Assembly (NCBI GenBank): GCA_002238565.1
Contig: MPMP01000059.1
Coordinates: 1-33,165 of the forward strand
Length of the DNA: 33,165 bases
Direction of reading: 5' to 3'
From: Albidovulum sp. bin36
GTDB lineage: Bacteria > Pseudomonadota > Alphaproteobacteria > Rhodobacterales > Rhodobacteraceae
In this document: positions 16,263 through 25,750 of the stretch, piece after piece
Position numbering within the stretch: the first letter of the stretch is position 1
How the letters are laid out: each line of letters begins with the position of its first letter
Translations under genes and position numbers: made by a program
Notes under the pieces: generated by a model
Told to the model about the DNA's origin: nothing
What the model saw: the letters and a program-made list of their open reading frames with translations, nothing else
Database searches by the model: none

Positions 16263-16605
16263 TGCAGATCTTCATGTCGGGGCTGCCGCCCCGCCTGAAG
16301 CCTCCGAAACAATCCCGGGCTGGCTTCCTTTAGCGAATTAGCATCTATTGTCTTTGCGTTCATAACTCTTAGAGCTTGAATCAAAATACCACATATTGTC
16401 GGTGTTTGTGGAAATATTTGTAACTTGTCCAATATATAGATAATTTGCCGACTTTAGGAACAAACTCTTAGAGAGTCCGGCAACCGGGGCAAAAGACCAA
16501 GCCGATCTGATATGATGGTGCTTGGCTATGTCTGGCGGCCGTTTCTTTCCTTGTCGGGAACGCTTTGATCGCCGGGCAAGGGAAATCGCGGAGCTATCGA
16601 AAACC
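16263..16605. promoter_or_regulatory. AT-rich divergent spacer upstream of lysR
   Basis: About 340 bases between the dctP remnant and the regulator gene, clearly AT-richer than its surroundings at 16330-16450 (for example around CCAATATATAGATAATTTGC). It is a fitting place for divergent promoters and for LysR-type binding, but I cannot mark a specific T-N11-A box with confidence. Confidence 0.4.
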
Positions 16606-17523
16606 ATGGACATCAGACGCCTTCGCGCATTCGTCAAGATCGTCGACATCGGCAGCATCACCCGCGCGTCGTCCGTCCTGCACATTGCGCAGCCTGCACT
16701 CAGCCAGCAAATCGCGGCGCTTGAGACGCATTTCGGCAAGCCGCTGCTTTTGCGGTCAAAGCGGGGCGTGGTGCCGACCGAAGCCGGCAAGGTGTTCTAC
16801 AAGCACTGCCAGTTGATCCTTAAGCAATTGGACCAGGCAGAGCAGGAAATCACCAGTTCGAGTACCGACATTTCGGGCTTTGTCTCCGTCGGCCTTGCGC
16901 CACTGAGCCTCGGCCCGCTGCTGGCCGCGCAACTAATGAAAACCATGCGCGCGGAACGGCCCGGGATTGTCCTGCATATCAACGAAAATGTCGGAGGGGT
17001 GATCAGCGAGCTGATCATGACCGGCAAGATGGACATCGCTCTGATTTACGATCCGGGGGGTATTCCGGGCGTCTCGTTCGACCCGGTGCGGACCGAAGAG
17101 CTATTTTTCGTGACAACCCATGCCGACAAGGACGGCGGTACGGACATCAGCTTTGAAAACGCGGTTTCTGATGCATTGATTTTGCCGAGCCCCATTCACA
17201 CGGTGCGTCAGGTCATCGACACGACTTTGGCGCGCACCGGCCACGCGGCCAATGTCATCGCGCAGACAGAGTCGATTTCGGTGCTCACCAACGCCGTCGG
17301 CGAGGGTCTGGGCAGCACAATCCTGCCGCATTCGGCGGCCAAAGCATTGCAACGGCGGCTGCCCGAGGCGAGGCGGTTCCGCATCCGGCGACCGAACATG
17401 AAGGTTCATATGGCGATCTGCGTGTCCGATCAGCTGCCGCTCTCCGAACCGGCGGCCATCGTTCTGCATTATCTCACCGAACTTGCCCGATCCGCCTCGG
17501 AAGGTAATGAAGACGTCCGCTGA
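16606..17523 (+). CDS. LysR-family transcriptional regulator (Nac/Cbl-like)
   Basis: 305 residues from ATG 16606 with GGAG upstream. The winged helix-turn-helix occupies residues 1-60 (MDIRRLRAFVKIVDIGSITR, ASSVLHIAQPALSQQIAALE, FGKPLLLRSKRGVVPTEAG). The rest is a periplasmic-binding-like effector domain (for example SGFVSVGLAPLSLGPLLA, MDIALIYDP, VLTNAVGEGLGSTILP). The helix-turn-helix with ITRASSVLHIAQPALSQQI is closest to the Nac/Cbl branch. Lying between the aldolase and aminotransferase genes, it probably controls this catabolic locus; the inducer is unknown. An upstream in-frame ATG at 16522 would add 28 residues unlike the family and is rejected. Confidence 0.9.
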   Translation: MDIRRLRAFVKIVDIGSITRASSVLHIAQPALSQQIAALETHFGKPLLLRSKRGVVPTEAGKVFYKHCQLILKQLDQAEQEITSSSTDISGFVSVGLAPLSLGPLLAAQLMKTMRAERPGIVLHINENVGGVISELIMTGKMDIALIYDPGGIPGVSFDPVRTEELFFVTTHADKDGGTDISFENAVSDALILPSPIHTVRQVIDTTLARTGHAANVIAQTESISVLTNAVGEGLGSTILPHSAAKALQRRLPEARRFRIRRPNMKVHMAICVSDQLPLSEPAAIVLHYLTELARSASEGNEDVR

Positions 17524-17538
17524 AGAAAGGGCGTCGTC

Positions 17539-18747
17539 TCAGGCCAGCGCCGCGCAGGCCTTGGCGATGCGCTCGCAGGCGGCTTCGATAATCTCCATCG
17601 ACGTTGCTGTTGAGATGCGAAAGTAGGGCTCCATTCCGTAGGCCCCGCCATGCACCGAGGCAACGCCGACGGTCTCCAGAAGGTAGATCCCGAAATCCAG
17701 ATCGTTTCTGATCACCTTGCCGTCGGGGGTTTTCTTGCCGATCAGCCCGGCGCAGCTGGGGAACAAATAGAAGGCGCCGTCAGGCACGCGGCAGCGCAGC
17801 CCAGGAATCGCGTTGATTAGCGCGACCGCGCGGTCGCGCCGCTGTCGGTAGACGGCGACAGAGGATTCTATGCTCGACTGATCCCCGGTCAGCGCGGCCG
17901 CCGCGGCCGCCTGGCTGATCGACGAAGGGCAAGAAGACATCTGCGATTGCAGCTTGTTGATCGCCCCGATCAGCTTGACGGGGCCGACACCGTAGCCGAT
18001 CCGCCAGCCGGTCATCGCATGCGATTTGGAAACTCCGTTGATCACCAGCGCGCGGTCGGTCAGATCCGGCACCGCGCTAACGATGCTTTGCACCGGAACA
18101 TCGGCGAACCAGATCCGGTCGTAGATTTCGTCGCACAGGATGAAGACCTGCGGGTGCCGCTTCAGAACTTCGCCAAGGGCGGTGAGTTCGGCAGGAGTGT
18201 AGGCGACCCCTGTTGGGTTAGACGGCGTGTTCAGGATCAGCCAGCGGGTGTTCGGCGTGATCGCCGCCACTAGCGCCTCTGGCGTCAGCTTGAACCCGGC
18301 TTCCTCGCCGCAGGGAACGATAACGGGGGTTCCGCCATTGGCGACAACCATGTCCGGATAGGACACCCAGTAAGGCGCGGGAATGATGACCTCGTCCCCC
18401 TCTTCCACAGTGGCCATGAGGGCGGCAAAGATGACCTGCTTGCCGCCGCCGCCGACACTGATCTGGTCGTGCCCGAATTCAAGCCCCAAACGCGTTCCAA
18501 AGTCGTGCTGGATTGCGTTTTGCAAGGCAATGGTCCCGTTCACGGGCGTGTATTTGGTTTCACCGCTCCTGATCGCCTTGATGCCGACGTCCTTGATGCT
18601 GTCGGGGGTATCAAAATCCGGCTCTCCCACGGTGAGATCAAGGATATCGCGCCCCTCCGCCTTCAAATCGCGCGCCTTCTGGGCTGCTGCGGCGCTTGGA
18701 GAAACGCGAATGCTGGTCACGCGGCGGGCAAGTTTGAGATCGGTCAC
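17539..18747 (-). CDS. Class I/II PLP aminotransferase (aspartate aminotransferase type)
   Basis: 402 residues, full length for the type Ib aspartate aminotransferase group. Motifs are LTVGEPDFDTPDSIKD near the N-terminus, YTPVNGTIALQNAI, PYWVSYPDMV, LNTPSNPTGVAY with the PLP-ring Asn, CDEIYDRIWF with the PLP-nitrogen Asp, the Schiff-base Lys in INGVSKSHAMTGWRIGY, and the substrate-carboxylate Arg in PYFRISTATS. It interconverts amino and keto acids using oxaloacetate or 2-oxoglutarate. It lies on the minus strand, convergent with lysR and divergent from the importer genes, so it is probably expressed separately but belongs functionally to the same locus. Confidence 0.92.
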   Translation of the reverse strand: MTDLKLARRVTSIRVSPSAAAAQKARDLKAEGRDILDLTVGEPDFDTPDSIKDVGIKAIRSGETKYTPVNGTIALQNAIQHDFGTRLGLEFGHDQISVGGGGKQVIFAALMATVEEGDEVIIPAPYWVSYPDMVVANGGTPVIVPCGEEAGFKLTPEALVAAITPNTRWLILNTPSNPTGVAYTPAELTALGEVLKRHPQVFILCDEIYDRIWFADVPVQSIVSAVPDLTDRALVINGVSKSHAMTGWRIGYGVGPVKLIGAINKLQSQMSSCPSSISQAAAAAALTGDQSSIESSVAVYRQRRDRAVALINAIPGLRCRVPDGAFYLFPSCAGLIGKKTPDGKVIRNDLDFGIYLLETVGVASVHGGAYGMEPYFRISTATSMEIIEAACERIAKACAALA

Positions 18748-18953
18748 GTAGAGCCCCGTAATTTGCTTGTGTTTGCTACGGTCAGCCTAGCGGTTTTAAC
18801 GGGAGAAGGCCCCGGTCATCACAAATGGCTATGCCGTCAATTCAGATGGCGATTGGAATAATTTTGCGAACTGCGCATACTGAGACCACCAAACATAATC
18901 AAGCCGCGGGCCGTCTTGGTTGCCGCGGGGACCGCAAGACGGGGAGGAAAGTC

Positions 18954-20582
18954 ATGATAAATATGTATTCAAAGCATCGCATTGCGCCAAAGCGCATGCT
19001 AGCAGCCGCGCTGCTCGCCGGAACAATTCTTGGCGGGGCCGGGCTGAATTTCGCCGCCGTCGCCCAAGAAAAAGTTGTCATCGCAGTCAGTCCGCTAGGA
19101 GCGGATTCGAACCTGTACTGGACAACAACCGGTGCGTTTATCATGCCGTCGATGCAAACCCTGGTCGGCAACGACCCGGCCACCGGCAAATATGACAACA
19201 GCCAGCTTGCCGAAAGCTGGGAGCATAACGAGGACTTTACCTCCTGGACATTCAAGCTGCATCCGAACGCGATGTTCAACGACGATTGGGGTCCTGTAAC
19301 AGCGGCGGACGTCGTTCACAGCTTTGAGATCCACACCGGGGACGATGCCAAATTGAGTGGTATCAGCAAGTTCAAGGCCATGACGATCACAGCTCTGGAC
19401 GATCATACGGTCCGTTTCGACATGCCCTCGCCAGATCCGGACTTCCTGTTCTCCAACGCGGGTCGCGGGTCGCTTGCGATTTACTCCAAGGCGCAGTTCG
19501 ACGCCGAGGGGATTGAAGGCTACGAGGCCGCCCCCGCCGGGTCCGGCCCGTTCAAATACGAGGGACGCGAGGTCGGTCAGTCGATCACCTTCAGCTCGAT
19601 CAAAGATCACTGGACCGGCGTGACGGCTGAATTTGACGAGATCGAATTCCGCTGGGTCAGCGAGCCGTCAACGCGATTTGCCATGCTCTCTGCCGGAGAG
19701 GCGCATGCCGTCACTCTGCCGCGCGATCTTCGCGACGATGCCAGTGAAGCCGGGCAAACCGTTCTGTCCTCCAGCGCGGGCGCGATGCAGACGACGATGC
19801 TGTTCACCGGACAGTTCATGCGTCCCGACGCCGAAGAAACCCGCGATGCGCGCACCTATGCCTGGGCTGACCAGCGCGTGCGTGAAGCCGCCAACCGGGC
19901 GCTGGACCGCGAAGCCATCCTCGAGGTCCTTTACGGTGAAGGCGTGGGCGCTCTGCCGGTCTACACGATGGATCCGCGCTTCCCGGGTTATTCCGAAGAG
20001 GTCGCTGCCAGCTTTGACGAAAACTACGGCTACGACCCCGAAAAGGCGATGGCTCTTCTGGCCGAGGCGGGTTACCCGGACGCCTTTGACAATGCCGAAA
20101 TCCCTCTGGTCGTGACCAGCCTTGCGGGCAACCCGGAATTCGCCCAGATGGCGGAACTGGTGCAGGCCTACTTCGACGTGGCCGGCATCAAGACCGAAAT
20201 GCGCGAGCAGGACTGGGCCACAGGCAACACGGCGATCCGCGGGTTCACCGCGGACTTCATCACGCCGATGCGCAACGCTCCGGTGCGTCCCAGCGCGCTG
20301 GGGGTCCAGATCTTCTTTACCAAGCACGCCAGCCCACATCTGGACATCGGCGATCCCGAGGTCAACGAACTGGGAGGTCAATTGGTCGCTGAAACCGATC
20401 CGGCCAAGCGCGGCGAAATCCTGAACAAGATGTTCACCCGGATTTCAGATACCTACGCGCACCTGCCGATGGCGACAGTGCCCGCCACCGTCGTCGTGAA
20501 CAGCGATCTGGTCGAAGGCTGGACCTTTCCCGGCGCGACATCGTCCGGTCTGAGCCACTACGAACTGATCGACCTCAAGTAG
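18954..20582 (+). CDS. Peptide-type ABC transporter substrate-binding protein
   Basis: 542 residues of the SBP_bac_5 (DppA/OppA) family. ATG 18954 is chosen because GGGAGGAAAG precedes it and the encoded signal peptide follows directly (MLAAALLAGTILGGAGLNFA, cleavage after AVA). Family landmarks are WTFKLHPNAMFNDDWGPVTA, AADVVHSFEIH, YEAAPAGSGPFKYE and RVREAANRALDREAIL. It should bind a small peptide or related compound in the periplasm and deliver it to the permease pair encoded downstream. A terminator-like hairpin follows the gene, and a decayed IS630 copy separates it from the permease genes. Confidence 0.93.
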   Translation: MINMYSKHRIAPKRMLAAALLAGTILGGAGLNFAAVAQEKVVIAVSPLGADSNLYWTTTGAFIMPSMQTLVGNDPATGKYDNSQLAESWEHNEDFTSWTFKLHPNAMFNDDWGPVTAADVVHSFEIHTGDDAKLSGISKFKAMTITALDDHTVRFDMPSPDPDFLFSNAGRGSLAIYSKAQFDAEGIEGYEAAPAGSGPFKYEGREVGQSITFSSIKDHWTGVTAEFDEIEFRWVSEPSTRFAMLSAGEAHAVTLPRDLRDDASEAGQTVLSSSAGAMQTTMLFTGQFMRPDAEETRDARTYAWADQRVREAANRALDREAILEVLYGEGVGALPVYTMDPRFPGYSEEVAASFDENYGYDPEKAMALLAEAGYPDAFDNAEIPLVVTSLAGNPEFAQMAELVQAYFDVAGIKTEMREQDWATGNTAIRGFTADFITPMRNAPVRPSALGVQIFFTKHASPHLDIGDPEVNELGGQLVAETDPAKRGEILNKMFTRISDTYAHLPMATVPATVVVNSDLVEGWTFPGATSSGLSHYELIDLK

Positions 20583-20599
20583 GATCACGTAGCGCAACG

Positions 20600-20632
20600 A
20601 GGCGGAGCCAGATCCTGAGGCTCCGTCTTTTA
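20600..20632 (+). terminator. Terminator or intercistronic hairpin after binding-protein gene
   Basis: GGCGGAGCC and GGCTCCGTC (9-base stem with one G-U pair, 9-base loop) are followed by TTTTA, 18 bases after the stop codon. In importer operons such a hairpin often allows high binding-protein levels with partial read-through to the permease genes. Confidence 0.7.
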
Positions 20633-20750
20633 CCAATTCAAGAAAGTAATGACGCGCGAGCACAGAAGGAACATAATGTTGTGGCGCGATGCGGCAACCT
20701 GTGTGCGGCCGATGCCATCCTGCTCCATATTGCGGGTGTAGAAAGCTCGC

Positions 20751-21527
20751 ATGGAGGACGACATGCCCGCAGCAGGCATCGCGATCCCGAACACCGACCA
20801 CGCGGTCGATGACATTGAAGCCCTGGCGCGCAAGCGCGATGATTCACGACAGTCCCGACGCCTGCGCGCCATCGCGCACCTGATGGAGGGCGAACTCGAC
20901 CGCGGCATGATAGCGCTCCGGGATCGGGTCGACAGACAGACTCTCTGCGATTGGGCCAGCCGGTACAATGCGGAGAGGCCGGACGGGCTGAAGGACCGTC
21001 CGCGCAGCGGAGGATGCCCGAAGCTGAACGAGAGCCGGAAGGCCGAGGTCAGGCCCTGGCTTGAAGACGGGCCGGGCCCTGGCGTCCCGGCATGGACCCT
21101 TGGACTGCTCAAGGAGAGGATCAAGGTCGTCTTCGGCGCCGTGATGTCGCTTGAGGCGATGGAGATGAACCGCCGCCTCATGGACATCTGCGCCGCGGTT
21201 CCCGACGGTCGTCGCGCGCCGGCGGTGTTTGACGGCGCAGGCTGGCATCGATCCAAGGATCTCGACTGTCCGGACAACGTCTCGGTGCCGCGGTTGCCGC
21301 CCTGCAGCCCGGAACCCGATCCCGCGGAATCGGTGTTCCAGTTCCTCAAGGCGCGACACTTCGCCAATCAGGTCTTCGAAACCGCCGAGGCAGTCACGGA
21401 AAGGGTCGCCGAAGTCCGGGAAGGCTTTGCCGCGCCACTTGACCGAATCCTCTCCATCGGCCATCGGTCATGGGCACGTCTCACACCCGTTGCCGCGCCG
21501 GCAAATCAAGGCCACGTTCATGTGTGA
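20751..21527 (+). pseudogene. IS630-family transposase with internal deletion
   Basis: The frame is open for 258 codons but the protein is not whole. Residues 1-125 hold the helix-turn-helix domains (SRRLRAIAHLMEGELDRGMI, CDWASRYNAERPDGLKDRPR). After LKERIKVVFGAV the sequence jumps to MSLEAMEMNRRLMDICAAVP, omitting the stretch that normally contains the first catalytic Asp (FQDE-type). The second Asp (VFDGAGWH) and the Glu (PDPAESVFQFLK) remain, as does the C-terminal ILSIGHRSWARL. It is about 80 residues shorter than relatives. The deletion kept the frame, so a defective protein might still be made. It splits the importer operon. Confidence 0.85.
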
Positions 21528-21568
21528 AAACGTTCCGGGATTGGAACTACACAGCAGGAATCACGCCA

Positions 21569-22489
21569 TTGCTTCGATTTCTTAGTCTCAGGTTAGCATC
21601 GAGCTTGTTTGCGCTTTTGATCATTACACTCATCGTATTTCTGCTGTCTCACCTCTCTGGCAGTCCGGTAGATGCGCTGTTGCCCGATGATGCCTCGCAG
21701 GAACAGATCGATGCTTTCGTCCGCGACTGGGGCCTCGACAAGCCGCTCTGGCGGCAGTACCTCACCTTTCTGGGCAACGCTCTGCAGGGGGATTTCGGAA
21801 CCTCGCTAAAATGGCCCGGCGAGGATGCGATGGGCTTCGTGCTCGACCGAATGCCCGCGACATTGAATCTCGGCGGCCTTGCTATCCTGATCAGCGTGGT
21901 CATTGCCTTGCCGCTTGGTGTCGCGGCGGCCGTCTACAAGAGCTCGCCCATCGACAGCGGCGCGCAGATATTTGCGCTACTGGGACAGTCGATGCCCAAC
22001 TTCTGGCTTGGGATCATCCTGATCTGGGTTTTCTCTGTCTGGCTCGGTTGGCTTCCCACATCCGGCATGGGCACGATTGCCCACGCCGTCCTGCCCGCTA
22101 TCGCCATCGCGTGGTTCCAGATATCCGCGCTGGCCCGCCTGACACGTTCGGCGATGCTGGAAGTGCTCGACGCGGAATACATCAAGCTTGCGCGGGTCAA
22201 GGGCGTGCCGGAATGGAAGGTGGTCTGGAAACACGCGTTGCGCAACGCGGCGGTCGTTCCGCTGACCTACTTTGGCATTCTTGCCGCCTCGATCCTCACC
22301 GGCTCGGTGGTGATCGAAACGGTCTATTCCTGGCCCGGCATGGGCTGGGTTGCTATCGAGGCGATCCGGGGCCGCGATTTCCCGGTCGTGCAGGCGGTGA
22401 TCATCGCCTATGCGGTCATCTACATGATCTCGACGCTTGTCGTCGATCTGCTTTATGTCCTCGTCGATCCGAGGATCCGGCATGGCTGA
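21569..22489 (+). CDS. Peptide-type ABC transporter permease (DppB type)
   Basis: 306 residues of the DppB/OppB family. Upstream in-frame codons derive from the IS630 remnant, so I start at TTG 21569 (AGGA upstream), which yields LLRFLSLRLASSLFALLIIT, the normal N-terminal membrane segment. Further features are the periplasmic DASQEQIDAFVRDWGLDKPL, NALQGDFGTSLKW, five more membrane segments, and the ATPase-coupling EAA loop in HALRNAAVVPLTYFG, ending LYVLVDPRIRHG. It forms the channel with the next gene product. The IS630 insertion upstream may have changed its expression. Confidence 0.92.
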   Translation: MLRFLSLRLASSLFALLIITLIVFLLSHLSGSPVDALLPDDASQEQIDAFVRDWGLDKPLWRQYLTFLGNALQGDFGTSLKWPGEDAMGFVLDRMPATLNLGGLAILISVVIALPLGVAAAVYKSSPIDSGAQIFALLGQSMPNFWLGIILIWVFSVWLGWLPTSGMGTIAHAVLPAIAIAWFQISALARLTRSAMLEVLDAEYIKLARVKGVPEWKVVWKHALRNAAVVPLTYFGILAASILTGSVVIETVYSWPGMGWVAIEAIRGRDFPVVQAVIIAYAVIYMISTLVVDLLYVLVDPRIRHG

Positions 22490-23357
22490 TACCCCGATCA
22501 GAACCGTTCCATCACCCGGCCTGTGGCGCAGGGCGCGCAGTTTGCCGCTTGTACCGATTGGGGTGCTGCTGACGGTGTTCATCATTCCGGCGTTCTTTGC
22601 CGAGTGGATTGCGCCCCACGACCCCTATGTCCCGAACCTGAAGGCGCGGCTGCAACCGCCGGTCTTCTTCGGCGGCACCTGGGAATTCGCAATGGGCACC
22701 GACCGGCTGGGCCGCGACATCCTCAGCCGGATTCTGCACGGGGCTTGGTACGTGCTAGCCGTTTCGATGATCGGGATCGCCGTCGGCGTTGTTGTCGGCA
22801 CCACGCTTGGCCTGGTCGCGGGCTACGTGCGCGGCTGGTTCGACGGGCTGGTGATGCGTCTTGTGGACATCTCGCTGGCGCTTCCAGCGATGCTGCTGGC
22901 GCTGGCGCTGGCCGCGGCATTGGGGGCCAGCTTTCTGTCGGTGGTCATCGTGGTGGGCTTCGCGCTTTGGGCCTATTTTGCGCGCCAGGTGCGCGCCGAG
23001 GTGCTGCTATTGCGCAAGAGCGACTTCGTCGCTCGCTCGCTGGTGGCGGGCTCGTCGCATGCGCGGATCCTGTTCCGCCATATCCTGCCCAATGTGACCA
23101 ATACGATCGTCGTTCTGGCCACCCTGCAGGTCGGCATCGCGATCATGCTCGACGCCAGCCTCAGCTTTCTGGGCATCGGCATTCCCCGGCCGACACCCAC
23201 ATGGGGGCTGCTGGTTTCTGACGGGCGCGACTTCATCGCAACCGATTGGTGGATATCCTTTTTCCCCGGCCTTGCGATCCTGCTGACCGTGTTGTCGGCC
23301 AACATGCTTGGCGATTGGTTGCGCGACAGGCTCGACCCGCGGCAAAGGCAGATCTGA
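22482..23357 (+). CDS. Peptide-type ABC transporter permease (DppC type)
   Basis: 291 residues from ATG 22482, overlapping the end of the DppB-type gene by eight bases. N-terminal membrane segment near residues 25-45, then the DppC landmarks APHDPYVPN, MGTDRLGRDILSRILHGAWY, the coupling loop with FRHILPNVTNTIVVLATLQ, and LSFLGIGIPRPTPTWGLLVS. Six membrane segments are expected in the inner membrane. Two bases separate its stop from the first ATPase gene, consistent with one transcript for the importer. Confidence 0.93.
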   Translation: MADTPIRTVPSPGLWRRARSLPLVPIGVLLTVFIIPAFFAEWIAPHDPYVPNLKARLQPPVFFGGTWEFAMGTDRLGRDILSRILHGAWYVLAVSMIGIAVGVVVGTTLGLVAGYVRGWFDGLVMRLVDISLALPAMLLALALAAALGASFLSVVIVVGFALWAYFARQVRAEVLLLRKSDFVARSLVAGSSHARILFRHILPNVTNTIVVLATLQVGIAIMLDASLSFLGIGIPRPTPTWGLLVSDGRDFIATDWWISFFPGLAILLTVLSANMLGDWLRDRLDPRQRQI

Positions 23358-23358
23358 C

Positions 23359-24339
23359 ATGGCAGAGGCGCCCCTTCTGGAGGTCACAGACCTAAAAGTG
23401 GAAATTTCCACCAAGGCCGCGAGCTTCTTTCCGGTCAACGGCCACAGCTTCACGGTGCGGGCGGGGGAAACCCTTGGCATCGTCGGCGAATCCGGGTCCG
23501 GAAAATCGATGACGGCGATGTCCCTGGCGCGACTTTTGCCAAAGCACGCCGCGCATATTCGCAGCGGCAGCGTAAAGCTCGACGGGCGCGAATTGCTGAC
23601 CCTGTCAGAGCCGGAGATGCGCCGCGTCCGCGGCAAGGAGATCGCGATGATCCTGCAGGATCCGCAAACCTCGCTGAATCCGGTCTTCACGGTCGGCGAA
23701 CAGATCTCCGAGGCGCTGCGCCTGCACGCCCCTGGACCGCGCCGCACCCTGCGAGAGCGCGCCATCGACGCATTGCGCAAGGTCAAGGTCGCGGCGCCCG
23801 AACACCGGGTCGATGCCTATCCCAGCGAGCTTAGCGGCGGAATGCGCCAGCGCGTCGTGGGCGCCATCGCGATCTCGTGCCAACCCAAGATCATCATCGC
23901 CGACGAACCCACGACATCGCTTGATGTGACAGTGCAGGCGCAATACCTGCGGCTGCTGCGGGAAATGCAGGATGAAACCGGGATGGCGATCCTGTTCATC
24001 ACCCATGATTTCGGCATCGTCGCCAACCTTTGCCACCGCATTGCGGTGATGTATTTTGGCCGGATCGTGGAATCCGGCCCGGTCGACAAGATCTTCGCCC
24101 GCCCCGCGCATCCCTATACCGAGGCGCTGATTGCCGCGTTGCCCAAGCTGCGCGGCCAGCAGGGCCGGTTGCGCACGATCACCGGACAGCCGCCCGTGCC
24201 GACCGACCAGATCGCGGGCTGCCCTTTCGCGCCACGTTGCGAGTATGCGGACGCGCGCTGTCGCAGCGAATTGCCCCCATCGGTCGACGCCGATAGCGCC
24301 GGCGACCATTCGGCAAGTTGCTGGAAGGTGGATAGATGA
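23359..24339 (+). CDS. Peptide-type ABC transporter ATPase (DppD type)
   Basis: 326 residues from ATG 23359. Walker A GESGSGKS near residue 42, Q-loop in [15 protein letters not shown], signature LSGGMRQR, Walker B IIIADEP with the catalytic Glu, and H-loop FITHD. The C-terminal oligopeptide-transporter extension has the Cys pattern [14 protein letters not shown] that binds an iron-sulphur cluster or metal in some members. It should power import as a heterodimer with the following ATPase, whose ATG overlaps its stop. Confidence 0.95.
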   Translation: MAEAPLLEVTDLKVEISTKAASFFPVNGHSFTVRAGETLGIVGESGSGKSMTAMSLARLLPKHAAHIRSGSVKLDGRELLTLSEPEMRRVRGKEIAMILQDPQTSLNPVFTVGEQISEALRLHAPGPRRTLRERAIDALRKVKVAAPEHRVDAYPSELSGGMRQRVVGAIAISCQPKIIIADEPTTSLDVTVQAQYLRLLREMQDETGMAILFITHDFGIVANLCHRIAVMYFGRIVESGPVDKIFARPAHPYTEALIAALPKLRGQQGRLRTITGQPPVPTDQIAGCPFAPRCEYADARCRSELPPSVDADSAGDHSASCWKVDR

Positions 24340-25313
24340 GCGGCGCACCGATCCTTCAGGTCGAAAACCTGTCCAAGCACTTTGGCGTGCGCACCGGGCT
24401 GTTCGGGCGGCAAAAGCGCACTGTCAAGGCGGTCAGCGGGCTGAACTTCGAAATTGGCGCGGGCGAAACGCTGGCGCTAGTGGGGGAATCGGGCTGCGGC
24501 AAGACCACCACGACCCGGCTTCTGTTGCGCCTGCAAACCCCTACGCATGGCACCGTGCGATTCGATGGGCGCGACATTCACCAGTTGAAGGGCGCCGACC
24601 TGAAATCCTTTAGGTCCCGGGTTCAGGCCGTGTTCCAGGACCCTTGGTCGTCGATCAACCCGCGCGTCAGGATCCGCGATTTCGTCGCCGAACCGCTGAT
24701 CGTGAACGAAAAACTTACATCGGGCGACATCGATATTAGGGTCCATGCGGCCCTTGATGACGTGGGCTTGCGCCCGCAGGACGCCCGCAAGTTCCCGCAT
24801 GAATTCTCCGGCGGGCAGCGCCAGCGGATCGCCATTGCAAGCGCCATCGTCACACGCCCAAGCCTCGTCGTACTGGACGAGCCGGTCTCTAGCCTCGACG
24901 TCTCGATCCGGTCGCAGATCATCAACCTGTTCAAGGATCTGCAGGGCGAATACGGGCTCTGCTATATCCTTGTGGCCCACGACCTTGCCACCACCCGCTA
25001 TCTCGCCGATCGCGTTGCAGTCATGTATCTTGGCTCCATCGTCGAATACGGTGCCACCGACGACGTCTTCGATACCCCGGCGCATCCCTATACCGAGGCG
25101 CTGCTTTCGGCAGCGCTGCCGGCCGATCCCGGCGCCGTGCGCAACGAGATCGTCATGAGCGGCGAAGTTCCATCTCCGTTGAGCCCGCCGGATGGCTGCG
25201 CCTTCCATCCGCGCTGCCATCGCTGCCTCGGCGACGCGTGTCGGACACAGTTTCCCGCCTTGATTTCGCAAGAGCAGGGCCGCGCCGTCAGCTGTCACCT
25301 ATATACTGAATAG
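24336..25313 (+). CDS. Peptide-type ABC transporter ATPase (DppF type)
   Basis: 325 residues, start overlapping the previous stop (ATGA). Walker A GESGCGKTTT, Q-loop QAVFQDPWSSINPR, signature FSGGQRQR, Walker B LVVLDEPVSSLD, H-loop VAHD, and the C-terminal CAFHPRCHRCLGDAC. It completes a full binding-protein/two-permease/two-ATPase importer. The gene is followed after 40 bases by an IS-end-like sequence, so the operon ends here. Confidence 0.95.
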   Translation: MSGAPILQVENLSKHFGVRTGLFGRQKRTVKAVSGLNFEIGAGETLALVGESGCGKTTTTRLLLRLQTPTHGTVRFDGRDIHQLKGADLKSFRSRVQAVFQDPWSSINPRVRIRDFVAEPLIVNEKLTSGDIDIRVHAALDDVGLRPQDARKFPHEFSGGQRQRIAIASAIVTRPSLVVLDEPVSSLDVSIRSQIINLFKDLQGEYGLCYILVAHDLATTRYLADRVAVMYLGSIVEYGATDDVFDTPAHPYTEALLSAALPADPGAVRNEIVMSGEVPSPLSPPDGCAFHPRCHRCLGDACRTQFPALISQEQGRAVSCHLYTE

Positions 25314-25353
25314 CCGCGTGCGCTTCGGTCATTTCGGCAAGGGCTCTTCCGCT

Positions 25354-25750
25354 GGCTCTGTTGCAAATATGGTCTGAGGTTAAAAAGTCAGAATTTTGCC
25401 TTTTTTCATGCGGCCAGACGGTCTTCGAGCATGGTCATCGCCTCGGTCGGGGGCATTGGCCCAATCCGAAGGCGCGTTCAATCACGCGGACTTCACCATT
25501 GATATCACCGGTCAGGTTGAAGCTGCGGGACTGATCTTTGCGCAGGGAATGCATCACTACCAATACAAAAAGGATCCTTCTTGCGAGATTCACCCCGGAC
25601 CGGTCATAGGAGACACCGGCAATGCTGGAATAGCGGGGCTCACCGCCCAGCCCTGCTCCGTACGCTTGGCAATGGTCTTTCGGACAGGGGGGCGACCTTG
25701 GCAGAATCCCGCTTGAGCGTAATGCTGCATTTAACCACAAGGAGGGTGTC
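25354..25750 (-). other. IS6-like end and tail of an unrecognised gene
   Basis: GGCTCTGTTGCAAA at 25354-25367 equals the IS6-family terminal repeat. Inward from it, on the minus strand, a gene tail ends at 25406 with TEAMTMLEDRLAA; one base earlier in frame it would continue from LTGDINGEVRVIERAFGLG, so a one-base deletion near 25450 probably broke it. I do not recognise this protein, and it is not like the usual IS6 transposase C-terminus. The stretch carries no intact gene. Confidence 0.4.

Noticed and set aside
19668..20381. 237-codon minus-strand frame inside the binding-protein gene
   Set aside because: Shadow of a well-supported gene on the other strand.
24477..25298. 273-codon minus-strand frame
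   Set aside because: Antisense of the DppF-type ATPase gene.
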